NCBI GenBank assembly: GCA_024704765.1
Contig: JAKMXF010000008.1
Location: forward strand, 1-64,000
Length of the DNA: 64,000 nucleotides
Direction: 5' to 3'
Source of the DNA: Oopsacas minuta
Lineage: Eukaryota; Porifera; Hexactinellida; Lyssacinosida; Leucopsacidae
The translations under genes and the position numbers were made by a program. Of this stretch, positions 1-12,585 are shown in pieces; positions within the stretch are counted from its first letter, which is position 1; the number at the start of each line of letters is the position of its first letter. The notes below the pieces were generated by a model that did not search any database, was not told where the DNA came from, and saw only the letters and a program-made list of their open reading frames with translations.

Positions 1-2905
1 ACTACTATACGAAGTAAATTACTTCAGTTCACTATGAAACACAATGTAACTGTTGATTTCAACCACACAAACTAGTTACACCCGATATCTAATATCTACA
101 CACAGAATTGTGAAAGACTACTGTACGAAGTAAATTACTTCAGTTCACTAGGAAACACAATGTAACGGTTGATTTCAACTACACAAGCTAGTTACACACA
201 ATATCAAATATCTACACACAGAATTGTGAAAGGCTACTTTACGAAGTAAATTACTTCAGTACACTATGAAACACAATGTAACTGTTGATTTCAACTACAC
301 AAACTAGTTACACACAATATCAAATATCTACACAAAGAATTGTGAACGATTACTTTACGAAGTAAATTACTTCAGTTCACTATGAAACACAATGTAACTG
401 TTGATTTCAACTACACAAACTAGTTACACACAATATCAAATATCTACACACAGAATTGTGAAAGACTACTATACGAAGTAAATTACTTCAGTTCACTATG
501 AAACACAATGTAACTGTTGATTTCAACCACACAAACTAGTTACACCCGATATCTAATATCTACGCACAGAATTGTGAAAGAGTACTGTACGAAGTAAATT
601 ACTTCAGTTCACTATGAAACACAATGTAACTTTAGATTGCAACTATATAAACTAGTTAAACACAATATCAAATATCGACACACATTATTGTGAAAGACTA
701 CTATACAAAGTAAATTACTTCATTTCACCTTGAATCACAAAGTAACTGTAGATTTCAACCACAAAAACTAGTTACACACAATATCAAATATATACACACA
801 GAATTGTGAACGACTACTATATGAAGTAATTTACTTCACTTCACTTTGAAACACAATGTAACTGTTGATTTCAACTACACAAACTAGTTACACACAATAT
901 CAAATATCTACACACAGAATTGTGAAAGACTACTATACGAAGTAAATTACTTCAGTTCACTTTGAAACACAATGTAACTGTTGATTTCAACTACACAAAC
1001 TAGTTACACACAATATCTAATACCTACACACAGAATTGTGAAAGACTACTTTACGAAGTAAATTACTTCAGTTCACTATGAAACACAATGTAACTTTAGA
1101 TTTCAACTATATAAACTAGTTAAACACAATATCAAATATCGACACACATTATTGTGAAAGACTACTATACAAAGTAAATTACTTCATTTCACCTTGAATC
1201 ACAAAGTAGCTATAGATTTCAACTATACAAACTAGTTACATACAATATCAATTATCTACACACAGAATTGTGGAAGACTACTATACGAAGTAAATTTCTT
1301 CAGTTCACTTTGAATCACAAAGTCACTGTGGATTTCAACTATACAACCATTTACACACAATGTAAAATATGTACAAACAGAAATATACAAAAGTACTATA
1401 CGAAGTATGTTGCTTCAGTTTTCTCTAAAACACAAAGTAACTATAGATTTCAACTTTACAAACTAGTCACACACAGTATCAAATATCTACACACAGAATT
1501 GTGGAAGACTACTATACGAAGTAAATTTCTTCAGTTCACTTTGAATCACAATGTACCTGTAAATTTCAAAGATACACACCAGTTACACACATTAACAATT
1601 ATCTACACACAGAAATATTGAAAGACTACTATACGAAGTAAATTGCTTCAGTTCACTTTGGAACACAAAGCAACTGTAGATTTCAACTATACAAAATAGT
1701 TACACACAATATCAAATATCTACACACAGAATTGTGAAAGAGTGCTATAGAAAGTATATTACTTCAGTTCACTTTGAAACACAAAGAGAAGCAAGATTAA
1801 AACTATACAAACTAGTTACACCAAATATCAAATATCTACACACAGAATTGTGAAAGAGTACTATACAAACTAAATTACTTCAGTCCACATTGAAACACAA
1901 ACTAACTGTAGATTTCAACTATACAAACCAGTCACACACAATTTCAATTATCTACACACAGAATTATGAAATAGTACTATACAAAGTATATTACTTCTGT
2001 TCACATTCAAACACAAAGTAACTGTAGATTTCGACTTTACACAGTAGTTTCACAAAATATCAAATATCTACAAACAGAATTGTGAAAGAGTACCATACAA
2101 ACTTTATTACTTCAGTTCACTTTGGAACACAAAGTAACTGTAGATTTCAACTATACAAATCAGTTACACACAATATCAAATATCCATTTACAGAATTATG
2201 AAAGAGTACTCTACAAAGTATACTACTTCAGTTCACTTTGAAACACAAAGTAACTGTAGATTTCAACTATACAGACTAGTTACACACCTTATCCAATATC
2301 TACACACAGAAATGTGAAAGAGTACTATTCAAAGTATATTACTTCAGTTTCCATTTGGAACACAAAGAGAAGCAAGATTACAACTATACAAACCACTTAC
2401 ACACAATATCCTTATCTACACACAGAATAGTGAAGGAGTACTATATAAAGTATATTACTTCAGTTTACTTTGAAAAATACAGAGCCTGTAGTTTTCAACT
2501 ATACAAACTAGTTACACAGAATATCCAATTTCTACTCACAGAATTGATAAAGAGTACTATGCAAAGTATGTTGCTTCAGTTTACATTGAAACACAAAGAG
2601 ACTTAAGATTTAGACTATACGAACATGTCAAACTCATTTTCCATTTTCATCCCACAGATTTGTGAAAGAATTTTATATAAAGTATGTTCCTTCAGTTTAC
2701 CTTGAAACAAACATACTCTGAATATTGAATTTATATAAACATGTCAGAGTCAATTCCGAATTTCAACCCACCGAATTGTGAAAGTATACCATACAAATTA
2801 TATCACTTCAGTTTACATTGAAACACAAAGCACCTGAAGATTTATCTTTTTGATTAAGTCACACTCAATTTCAAATTCCAACCCACTAAACTGTGAAACA
2901 GTAGC
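1..2905. repeat. 116-bp tandem satellite, about 25 units
   Basis: The stretch is one head-to-tail repeat. The landmark agactactatacgaagtaa recurs at 115, 231, 347 and so on, and lies exactly ten 116-bp steps on at 1275. Units 1-12 are close to each other. Later units drift and fade out near 2905, so the array has a clean interior at the left edge of the window and a decayed right border. It continues beyond the left edge. Each unit carries a short inverted repeat, gaagtaa-a-ttacttc, and the motif acacagaattgtgaaag. Open frames at 1268-1621 and 2355-2606 arise only because the repeat lacks stops in one frame. No function can be read from it. A pericentromeric or dispersed satellite is equally possible. 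Confidence 0.95.
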
Positions 2906-3414
2906 TATCTCAATAATTCTTAATTTATTTTGGATAAGCTTGAAACTTTCTCTATATGGAGTTTAACTCTATGCTCTTATAATATATGAAAGTTAGATAT
3001 ATTTCTTGACTAATTCCTAATATATATCATGACTCGCAAGACTTATTGATTTCCCTGATATATAGAATAAAGAACTCTGTTTACATTCTTGATACACATG
3101 ATAATTACATAGTTATGTGCAGGGGCAGGCCATTTCTTCAATCAAACAAGTTTTAATTTATAATGTAGTTCTCTTACAGATATTGATAATTGAATACACT
3201 GTTTAATACAGACGATTTATTACATTTTTTCTAACATGGATTGACAAGTATCTGAGCCTCTTCAACCAAGCTCAGTTCATCTTTCTTTTCTTTGTGAATT
3301 CTCAGAATTCTTGATTGGGAAATTTTATAATCAAGGAGACTTGCTTTCAACGACTATAAATGGGTCTTCAAGTGACATGAATTTTCAAATTTCACCCATT
3401 AATAGTTTTACGTA
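2906..3414. other. intergenic, no feature recognised
   Basis: AT-rich unique-looking sequence between the decayed edge of the satellite and a GC-richer remnant. No coding pattern, RNA gene or transposon terminus was recognised here. Confidence 0.6.
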
Positions 3415-3717
3415 GATATTCATTTAATAAATCGATTTTCTAAACTATTGTTTAATTCGAGGCACAAAATGACAAGTCCATGCGAACATGAAGTGCTCAA
3501 TGTTCGCGAGCTGCGCTCTCCGCGAGCAACGGAGACATGCTTAATATAAAATAGATTATAGCGCAAATTATACAATAATGTTATTACAGGAATATCCTTG
3601 TGGCAAACAAAGTTCAAATTTGTAATTCCAGCGAGGATAGATAGTTTATGTGGGGAGTATCTGAACCTTTTCCGCGTAGCCAAAACTTGCTATGGGAGTC
3701 GCACTTTTCCGACCCTG
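3415..3717. mobile_element. possible hAT-like non-autonomous remnant
   Basis: A short GC-richer islet in AT-rich surroundings. It contains gttcgcgagctgcgctct and, at its right edge, the complement of a CAGGGTCGGAAAAGTGCGAC terminus. Termini of this form (CAGGG-GTCGG-AA followed by TGCGGCTC-like blocks) are common in hAT transposons and their MITEs. The matching left terminus and an 8-bp target duplication were not found, so the boundaries are approximate. The open frame at 3420-3683 shows no recognisable domain. Confidence 0.3.
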
Positions 3718-3767
3718 GTCTAGTGTTTTACCTTAGATTTGGACAATTTGGATGTTGTTTGCATCTA

Positions 3768-5098
3768 CAAAGGGATTCAATAAGTTCGTAACCCTAGCTA
3801 TTGATATTATTGTTTAACCACATGTATATGCTATTTGTATCTAATTTATGGTTTAGAATTTCGTCTATTTAGGACACTCTACTTTGTGGAGATTGATCTA
3901 ATATTTTTGAGATACACACTTTTGAAGATAGGTTATAGCAACCACAGGGGAATTTATGGCTTCAAAACCTAATGAATTTCTACTTGAACAAAGAGCATAC
4001 ATCAAAATCCGCCCATTACTCGGCGATACGCCAAGGAATATTCACCAAGATTTAGTACAGGTATATGGCGGGGTGGCCTGTTCGGAATCAACCGCTATGT
4101 AATGGAGTCTACGTTTTCGTGAAGGTAGGTTGTCGGTTGAAGATGACCCTCGGTTAAGGCAACCCATAATTGGTACCACTGCAAACAATACTGCTCCTGT
4201 AGTTGAAATGTGTGACTCTGATTCCCATATTATGATTGAGCAGTTAGCTACCAGCTTAACCTTGTCAACGGTAAGCGTTGATGCAATTCTGACCAAGCAT
4301 CTTGGTATGTCCAAGGTTTGCTCACGTTGGGTCCCACATTTGTTGAATCAGCCTCAAAAGAAGACCCGGGTGAGAATTGCAAAAAAACTGCTTGAAAAGT
4401 ATGATCAATGTGATGAGAGGCGACTATTTGAAATATGTACCGATGATGAGATGTGGATAAGATATTCAGAGCCAACTCGCAAAGGACAAAACAAGGTATA
4501 GATTGTAAAAGGGAATTCTCCCCCAGCACTACCAAGATCGGATCATTGGTTCACCAATGTAATGTACACCATATTTTTTATTCACATGGTCCAGTCTGCC
4601 AAATCTGTACTCCTAAGGGGTAATCAGTTACCGGGCACTTTTATGCAACAATTGTTCTTCCGGGAATCGAAAAACATTATATTGAACGTCGGCCGGCCAC
4701 GGGTCTTAGAGGATCAAAATTTTGCATGAAAATGCCAGACCGCACAAATCTAAGGAAGTCAAGGAAAAGATTGCTTCTATAGTTCTTGAGGAATTGGAAC
4801 ATCCACCCTATAGCCCTGACCTAGCACCGTGCGACTTTTGGCTGTTCGATGGGCTCAAATAACACCTAGTAGGTACAGTTTTTGGAGACGGATGCAAATT
4901 GGAAGGGCTATCCAACGGTACCTCGGAGACATACCACAAGAAGAGTATAAGAGAACATTTTTGAAGTGGATAGAGCGTTTAAAGCTTGTGGTTGAGCACA
5001 AGGGAGACTACTCTGAACATTTATTGTAGAATTTGTGACTCATCTCACTTATATAATACAAATATTCTAAGAGTTACGAATTAACTGAATACCCTTTC
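3768..5098 (+). mobile_element. mariner element, copy 1 (family I)
   Basis: A complete-length mariner of 1,331 bp flanked by TA on both sides. The left end reads caaagggattcaataagttc. The inverted right end starts GAAAGGGTATTCAGTTAATT and both then run on into CGTAAC. Two more copies of the same family lie at 44575-47254 and 50979-52310. This copy is the most diverged of the three in its 5' half, but its 3' half is almost identical to that of the 44575 copy. It contains only a broken transposase gene. Confidence 0.9.
3956..5029 (+). pseudogene. mariner transposase (DD34D family), inactivated
   Basis: The frame starts MASKPNEFLLEQRAYIKI at the same ATG used by the better-preserved copies. The N-terminal half shows the mariner paired-like helix-turn-helix region (IKIRPLLG, then SLRFREGRLSVEDDPR) and the WVPHLL motif. 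The first catalytic region is damaged: GDET in the sister copies is DDEM here. Stops occur at the codon before WSLRFREG and again at NKV-stop-IVKG. The second half, in another frame, keeps LHENARPH and YSPDLAPCDFWLF, which sit 34 residues apart at the catalytic positions, but the first of these is E instead of the usual D. A stop also replaces the Met codon of DGLKMHL. It cannot encode an active enzyme. Confidence 0.9.
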
Positions 5099-5536
5099 TA
5101 CTTATAATACGACTTGATTACTTAAGTTGCACTGTTGAAGAGATATTTTAAATTTGATTTTTCATGGCCTGATAGGATTCTAAAAGCGAGTCCCATTTGT
5201 ATTTTGCTTTACCTAAGACGTATCAATCTATGTACTATCATCCTTATTATAAGCAAGTACAACACACTCTAAATAAACCAAACATAGACTAGCTAAGCAC
5301 CATTATTCAGAACCAAATGTACACCTACGCATCCTGGCAATATGGCGAATATTTGAAAATCCATATTGTAATATACAAGGATGAGTCAAAAGTGCTGATA
5401 CAAATCACAATTAATATACAACCATTATCAGGAAGTATTCTCAATGGTTTGCTCTTCCAGGACATTCCTTATACGCTTCCTAACGAATGGTATTTCAATT
5501 TTGTGTATGCTATTTCGAAAGAAAATTGTGATTGAC
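5099..5536. other. gap; probably includes the 5' part of a split maT element
   Basis: No gene is recognised. The right part should hold the 5' terminal region of the maT copy whose transposase starts at 5537, but no terminal inverted repeat could be assigned. The open frame at 5317-5535 has no recognisable domain. Confidence 0.4.
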
Positions 5537-6047
5537 ATGGAATCTGAGACGTCATCAATAATTGAATTACATGTGGTGGGGAAACGTCCCTCAGAAATTT
5601 TTAAACTGCTGAATATTGCAAAAGGACGTAGGGCATTTATCTACAGGATGATAAAACGATATAAGAAAACTGGGGACACTAGGGAAGCCGAGACGGAGTC
5701 ATCCATGCTCTGTAACGACCCAGCTCTCAAGAAAGGGATGCGAGAACGGATTCGGCAGAACATACACCGTTCAATGAGAAAAATGGCCTTGGAGCTCAAT
5801 ATATCTCGCCGAGCAATACAAGAGGTTGTCCAAAGGGATCAAGGAATGCACTCTTTTAAACGCAAAATGTACAATTCCTATCTGGGTTGGTGAAAGAAAA
5901 GAATGTGTCCCGGAGCAAGAGCTTACTTGCACTCACGCTATTGGGGTTCTCGAAAATACACTTTTCTCAGATGAGAAAATTTTCACCATAAAATAGGCTA
6001 CAAATAACCAAAACAACGGAGCCTGTGGTTTGAATACAAAGGATAGA
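5537..6047 (+). pseudogene. maT-type (DD37D) transposase, N-terminal half, split
   Basis: Starts MESETSSIIELHVVGKRPSE and shows the maT-type DNA-binding half: a helix-turn-helix ending in FIYRMIKRYKKTGDT, then MRERIRQNIHRSMRKMALEL and NISRRAIQEVV. After a stop near 5891 the first catalytic region follows in another frame as LFSDEKIFTIK, where the D of SDEK is catalytic. A stop then interrupts a stretch matching the usual QNDR region. Homology ends near 6047. The missing C-terminal half resumes at 14378 in the same orientation, so the gene is one maT copy split by the Transib element between. The ATG at 5444 lies upstream of the conserved start and is not favoured. Confidence 0.8.
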
Positions 6048-6679
6048 CAAAAAAATGGATTTCATTTTTAATGGTTTAAACTCGTTCTTGGTTGTTTGAA
6101 TAATGTTAATTTCAAATATCAATTCGATCGAATACATATAGCTCTCACAATATGAATTTACAGAATCATTCAAAAATAGCTCTATATGCGGTTTCCGTGA
6201 AACTAATATTGGTACCAATTTAGTTTTACTTGAGAGCGTCATAGAATTCTCCGAATCAAATTTATTTTATTTCCTCAACACAATTCAGTTATGCTAAATC
6301 TGATATCTCATTTTCGGCAGTGTATCTTCACTACATCTGGATTCAAAGTTGAAATGATTAATGGTATTTAGAGGTACAATATTTTTTTAAAAAAACTTTC
6401 AAATGGCCGCAAAAACAACACCACCTAGAAATTAATTCGAAAATGGCATTATGATATCTAGAAAGACATATTAAAATTATACGCCCCGAAACAGTGCGCA
6501 ACATGAAAAATTTCAGCGAATTCCATTGTCACCTTTTTGTTGCTATGCAATTTATATGCTGAATTTTCTATTCGATTGCAGCTTTCCAATTACCAATAAA
6601 TGTAATATATAAATACATGATTAGTATGACATTAACAAATTGAATTTGCTGATAATCAACCATTTTCTACGCTTTTTCA

Positions 6680-8848
6680 ATGACTCAAGAACTAACTTTC
6701 CCTAACTCTCATCTTGAATTTGCGAAGATTTTGAAAGACAACAACAACTGTATCTCGGCAACACTCAGTTTCTTCGAGCAGAACTTTCAAATGGAGTTCC
6801 AAAAAGGAAGCAACGCTCCTCCGAGTAAGAAGCCGGATCAGGAAGGCAAAGAAATCGCTAGATTGATTAGAGGGAAACTGGTAGCATTGTGGTATATCCA
6901 TGGAACCAGAGTTGAAGAGGAACCGTTTTTATGATACAGTTGAGTTGTCCTCAGATGATGAAGAAGTCATATCCACGCTCTCTGCAAACCATAGGAAGAG
7001 TATTGACAATCTCACGATGCAACAACAATGCTCACGACTCTCAAATGTCTTGGAATCTATTAAAGCACTCTCAATCGTTGAGAATACTTCAGAAATCAAG
7101 ATAGCTGCACTTGCCTTGCAACTACTATCGAACCAAACAAAACAGCGAGAAATAGCTAAAGTTTCAAAATCTGTAGTCTATGACAAGTTTTCGGGTCAAT
7201 TCGGTAAATTGTTGAAGAAAGAGCTCGATGTCCTTCTAGATCTCCTGGAAATTGGCAGGAGGAAATACACACAACTCCGACACCACTTGCTAGCTAGCGA
7301 TATTCGTTCCCGGCATACTATAGGATAGTAGAAGAAACAAACAGCATAATTTTACGGTCGGATATTCAGATGTACCCCAATCCTGAAACTCCACTTGGTG
7401 TATATATGCCATATGCCCATCACATCTGCCATACTTTTTGCAGGCTTATGTCCACGCTACCGCCACCTCCAGTCAAGATTTTCCCCTGCAATTCCAGATA
7501 GCAGACGGACTAGATGGCTCTGGAAGTCACACTGTATATAATCAATCAAACACGAATACAGATACTAAGTCGTTTATCTTATTCTGTTTCAGACCTGTAA
7601 AGATAATAAGCAATAGTGGTCGCGAACTCTGGAAAATAACACTCCCAATTCTTCCTTTTGCTCAACGTCCGATTTTCCTTCTCGCTGCGAAAGAAAACGA
7701 AGCTAATATCAAGCGATGTATGGACGATCTAATCAATACTGATACTGATCTTGTGAGAAGTGAAGGATTTACTCTTGGCCCTGATCAGCAAGTACGAGTC
7801 GACATTGTTCGATCAATGCTTGATGGGAAAATGGCAGGAATTCTATCTGGGGCAGGTGGGGCAAGTTGTCAATTATGCACAGCAACACATAAGGAACTCA
7901 GTGATCGTGAGTTGATAATATAGGGATTTCCTATCAACAGGCACATTACTGATGCAATTGAACTTTTCGGTGAAATAGAAGACAGCCATTCGTTCCCTCA
8001 CTTCCTTCAAACCAACGTTGTAACATAACACACGAACCAACCTCAACAATAAACAACCTTCCAGCATCTCCGTTACACTCGTACACTGGCATTTTCACGT
8101 GGTTCAATCTACTAATTTATCATTTGAATTGTGGAAAACGTACATGGTCACCGACATCTTTGGCGATAAAAAATTCAATGATATTTGTCAGAAATCTGAT
8201 TGAAGAGAAGACAGGAATGAGGATAGATCAACCGAATCCAAGTGGAGGTACTAGCTCTACTGGTAGTGTAGCTCGTCGAGCATTTCCTATGATTCGAAAT
8301 ACATTGAGTGTGTATTGTTAGTTGAAACAGAACATAAGAAACACTTTCAGAAACTACATATGCACTTGTCAGCTATTCTTCGAATAATCAATTCATACAG
8401 GATCATTAACACCGAGGTCTTTGGTGATCTTTGCACCGATATATATCTCTTGATCGTTGATTCATTACCTTGGGTGAACATTACCCCAACATTACACAGG
8501 GTATTAGCTCACTCAGAAGAAATTTTGATAGAGTTCAACCCTGAGCGAGGTCTGAAAAGTTTCTCCGGAGAGAGATCCGAGGCATGGAACAAGTTACTAA
8601 GAAGTATAGAGAATCTTGCAAGGAAGTCTTCATTTGAAGATAATGCAATGGACATTATCGTGACACTGGCCTCTGAAAGTGACCCTGTCTTGAATCAATT
8701 TTGTTCAAGTTTAGTTTGTGAAAAGTGTGGGAAACACGACCACACAAAAAGAGCAAAGTGTTGTAGGGATAATACCGAAAATAGATTACTAGAATCTTCC
8801 ATAGACGAAATTGTTGATTCACTTATAATTAATTCACAGATTCATTAA
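6680..8848 (+). pseudogene. Transib (RAG1-like) transposase, copy C
   Basis: Transib transposases are DDE recombinases related to the RAG1 core. Read over several frames, this copy shows the Transib order: an N-terminal region (6680-7328) with LLEIGRRKYTQLRHHLL, then IADGLDGSGSHTVYNQ (first catalytic D), RSMLDGKMAGILSGAGGASC (second D) and LCTAT, then PSGGTSSTGSVARR, NITPTLHRVLAHS, and RSEAWNKLLR with the third acidic residue E. The tail has a Cys/His cluster, CEKCGKHDHTKRAKCC, absent from copies A and B. Stops and frameshifts occur after 7328, at 7921, after 8000 and at 8321. It is the oldest-looking of the three copies. The first ORF (6680-6934) aligns only loosely with the other N-termini. 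Confidence 0.85.
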
Positions 8849-9411
8849 AATGTTAAATCTATATCTCTCTTATCCAAATACTATGCAGGGTAATAGTATA
8901 AATACTGGCATACTATTCTATATACTAAGGCAATGGCACTCTATCGAAATTTTGGACCATGGATTGTCATTACCATCGGACTACTTTACATCATAACTTT
9001 TGTATTTCTTAATATATCAAAGTGATTTCAACATTTGTGTATCCAACAACTGCTTACTCCTTAGAACATATATTGGTATAATTTTGCGTGATTTATAAAG
9101 CTTTAGTTTTGCACATGTTTGAATATCCAATTCAGTCGTATTGTTCGCGCGAATAAATCGCCTATAGTGGTCTAAGAAAATGTATAATTTATTATGAGGA
9201 TAGAGATCTTATGTAGCAATATGCAAACTATGTATTAACATCGATATTTGTGATTATTTTTGAAATTTTGTGTCTTAAACGTCTTAATATGAAAATATTT
9301 TACCCACCCATAAATTTTGTATTTAATGTTAATAATATATAATTATTATTGTGAATATTTTCGTTTCTTCCAATTACTGCAATTTTTGAACCGCATCATC
9401 ACATATTCAAC

Positions 9412-12384
9412 ATGACATGCCTAGAATCTGGTTGTAAGTCGAATTATCACAGTCAAGGTGATTCATATGTGCCTACTTTTTCCTTTTCTACTGATGTTGA
9501 AACTCGTGAAAAGTGGTTTCGAGGGATTCCTCGACCGAAAGGAGACTATGGGGAGATTAAAAGATTTTTGATAAATTGTTATAGAAATTTGTCTGTGATA
9601 TAGTATAATTATTTCTATCTTTATAGGTCTGTATACATCATTTCCATAAAGAAGATATCGGGAGGGATATTTAATATGATAACGGAGTTGAAATGATCAA
9701 GATGCGTAGGAAAAAAGTTGTTCTTAAGAAATTTGCAGTTCCTAGTATCTTTCCAAATTGTCCAACTTATTTCACAGATGCAGTTGCTAAAACCCAAAAG
9801 CTAACTCTAGACGATAAAGAGGAGAAGGGGATGCAGAATGTATACAAGAAAAGTCGAACAGAATTTCAAGAGACAGAAGCTAAGTTCAGGATTTCGAGTC
9901 TTAGTTGTATTATATCTGAGTTGCACATGATCGAACTCCCAAACGGTTGGCTTTTCCATCGCCCTGATTCTTCTAACATACTATTTCTTAAGATTCAATT
10001 TTGTGACGAAGTTTCCACTATTGAACGATATATAATTGTCGATGAAAGTTTATTTTGTAAGTCTTTTTATAAAGAAAAGAACAAAATTCAGCTCTCGTCT
10101 TCCTCAATAAATGATATCAGGTTATTAGAAAACATTATACATGAAGTTGATTTATTTGAAATATCTCCAAGTACTAATACAAATACCTCTGCGACATCTC
10201 TGATACAACATGTGGAGAACTCTATTCATAGTCTTGGTCAAGCTATTGATACATTAGAGCACACTGATTCCAAATTATATTTCGAAATCGCTGAGGCTTC
10301 TTTACGAATGCGTCTTACTTTTTGCTCGATCAGTTGAAATATCTAATCATTGATAAACATGCTCGACGTTATAACATCATCACCCAGGTCTTTTGTTTAA
10401 AAATTCACGGTATTTCCCCAGCTTATTACCGTCTCATTCAGGCTCTAATTGCTTAGCCTTTCCTCATGAGCGTAATTTGTTGAAAGTAAAATAGTATTGG
10501 CTTAGAGAGTGATTATACAAAATTTCTCAACGAAGTTGACACTACATTAAATAATTTAGAACGCCATGTTATTCTTCAAATGGATCAGGTACATATCCGT
10601 GGTGATGCATCAATTAAGGGAGGCAGAGTCATTGGGTCGATTGACAATCCTAATGATCCATATACCACAGTTTTCTCCATATGGTTTCTAGTCTATCGGC
10701 CAAGTTCTCTACCATTGTTCGGTTGATTCCTTTGGGTTCTTCTTCTGTTGAATCATTGTATCCGATTGTCAGGTCTACTATCTGTGGTATCGAAGCTTGC
10801 GGTCTATTTGTAGAACCTGTTTGTACTGACAACTATTCACTGAACGTTCGTTTATATAAATAGTTTTCAACTAGTTCGAAACTGGAGCCCATAGTACAAC
10901 ACCCATGCAGCCAACATAGAAATTTAATTTTGCTTTTTGATAGTGTCCATATCATTAAGTGCATCCGAAATAATTGGCTGAATCTCAAAAATATTGACAA
11001 CACTTTAATTTTTCCGAAGTTCGACGAATGTCTAGTAAGTATTCAAAACATCATTGACACTAACAAAAATTTTTCCCTCTCCATCCCTAGAGCCAGCATT
11101 TCTACTGCCAATTTGACCTCGAAATCTGTATATTCAGATATTTGTTATGCTCGATTTCAAGATATACGAGATTTGTTTAGATCAGATGGATGTAATTTAT
11201 TGAAACGAGCACCAAAATTAACAGCGAAAGTTTGTTGGCCCTGAGCTTAGAACGGCAAAATGTCAGTTTTGCATTGAAAATTTTTCATGAGACAACATCT
11301 GCCGGCCTATTAGCGTGGAAAATCGAAAATGACACCAAACACATTATCAAAATAGTAGATTTTCTTGATCTTATTAACCGGGTACGGAAAATATTCAATG
11401 TGAACTGGGTTAGGAAAAATATACGTTTTAATGATGAATTTTCAGCCCCAATATACCCAGACGATTTTCGGTTGCTCTTTTTGAACAACGTGGTCTCCTG
11501 GTTGGATAGTTGGGTTAATCTACCTTTTTTGTCCGGAAAATTAACGCCACAACCTTTACCAGCTTTAGACATACATGTGAGGGATTACACTACTAGTCAA
11601 ACAACTAACTGAAATTGTGGGTACCAATATCTTCTTACTGTGAGAATACAAAATGATGCTTTAGAACACCATTTTGGAGTATACAGACAAATGTCAGGGT
11701 CTCACTATCAAATATCTTTTAACCAAGTTTTAGAAAGCGAACGAAGACTCCAACTTTCCAACCTTTTAGAAGTTTTGATATAAAAATGTTTTAGGAGATA
11801 ACGTTCCACTAAAAGAATACTTTAGGCTATTCGCAGACGATTGTGAGTTTATAAATGACGAAAAGCAACTCGATATGGAACCTTATATGACTATATTGAA
11901 TGATATCTCACTCATTGAATTAGAATTTTCTCAGATTGATTGCCTCATCTATATAACAGGATATGTAGTCTTCTCTTAGATAAAGAAGTCAAATACTTAT
12001 CAATCTTGTTACGATCTTTTAACAACAGATAGACTCCTAGAAGTTAATAATGACGTTGGTTCTCAATATACTTTGATTAATTTAGTAGATCGAGGTTCTC
12101 TTAAATATCCTTCTTCTTGTGTAGTAAAGTCTGTTACTATCTTGTATAAAGCCTTTCTGATGATAGATAACTGTGATTCCCTCAACAAGAAATTCTATTC
12201 TGCACAGTCCCGTAGTTTGTTGATACTCAATTCTATGACAATCATTTCAGAGAAATATACTGATGTTTGGAATGATTGTTGCTCCTGTGGCGTTTGGAAT
12301 CGGGACATATTGAAGAATTGTGTGTTACATGGTCAAATATCATCTTGTCGAAGAGAGTCCGCAATTACAATTTTATGGTTCTAA
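9412..12384 (+). pseudogene. P-element-like transposase with THAP domain, degraded
   Basis: The start MTCLESGCKSNYHS with FSFSTDVETREKWFRGIPR is a THAP zinc finger, the DNA-binding domain of P transposases. Its closing C-x2-H part (VCIHHFHKEDIGRDI) lies at 9627 after an apparent short intron or indel ending tttctatctttatag. Further on come LPNGWLFHRPD (about 9930), MDQVHIRGDASIKGGRVIG (about 10578, a likely catalytic D), MVSSLSAKFSTIVRLIPLG, IVQHPC, then LFDSVHIIKCIRNNWLN (about 10935), the hallmark of this superfamily. NDALEHHFGVYRQMSGSHY (about 11650) carries the C-terminal acidic residue, and a Cys-bearing tail runs to 12384. Many stops and frameshifts separate the blocks, so this is a fossil gene. 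Confidence 0.8.
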
Positions 12385-12585
12385 ATAGGGCTTTTACTAA
12401 GCTTAAAAAATACAAATAATTTTTCTTTGTTCTTTTGAGATCATTTTACTTTTAGAAGTTTGTGTAGAAGACTGAAGCTATTGTATTTTATTCTATTTGT
12501 TATCTTCAGCTGGTCGTTTACGATAGTATAATATATTACTGCTACTACTACTAAGAGAATGTATTATGTTTGTCATTGTGTACTA

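Noticed and set aside
1268-2606. Open frames of 83-117 codons inside the satellite
   Set aside because: They follow the 116-bp repeat and show repeated peptide text; no independent coding signal.
6369-6380. tagag at 6369 as the left target duplication of Transib C
   Set aside because: It matches the right duplication exactly, but the following gtacaat is not a heptamer and the maT homology already ends near 6047.
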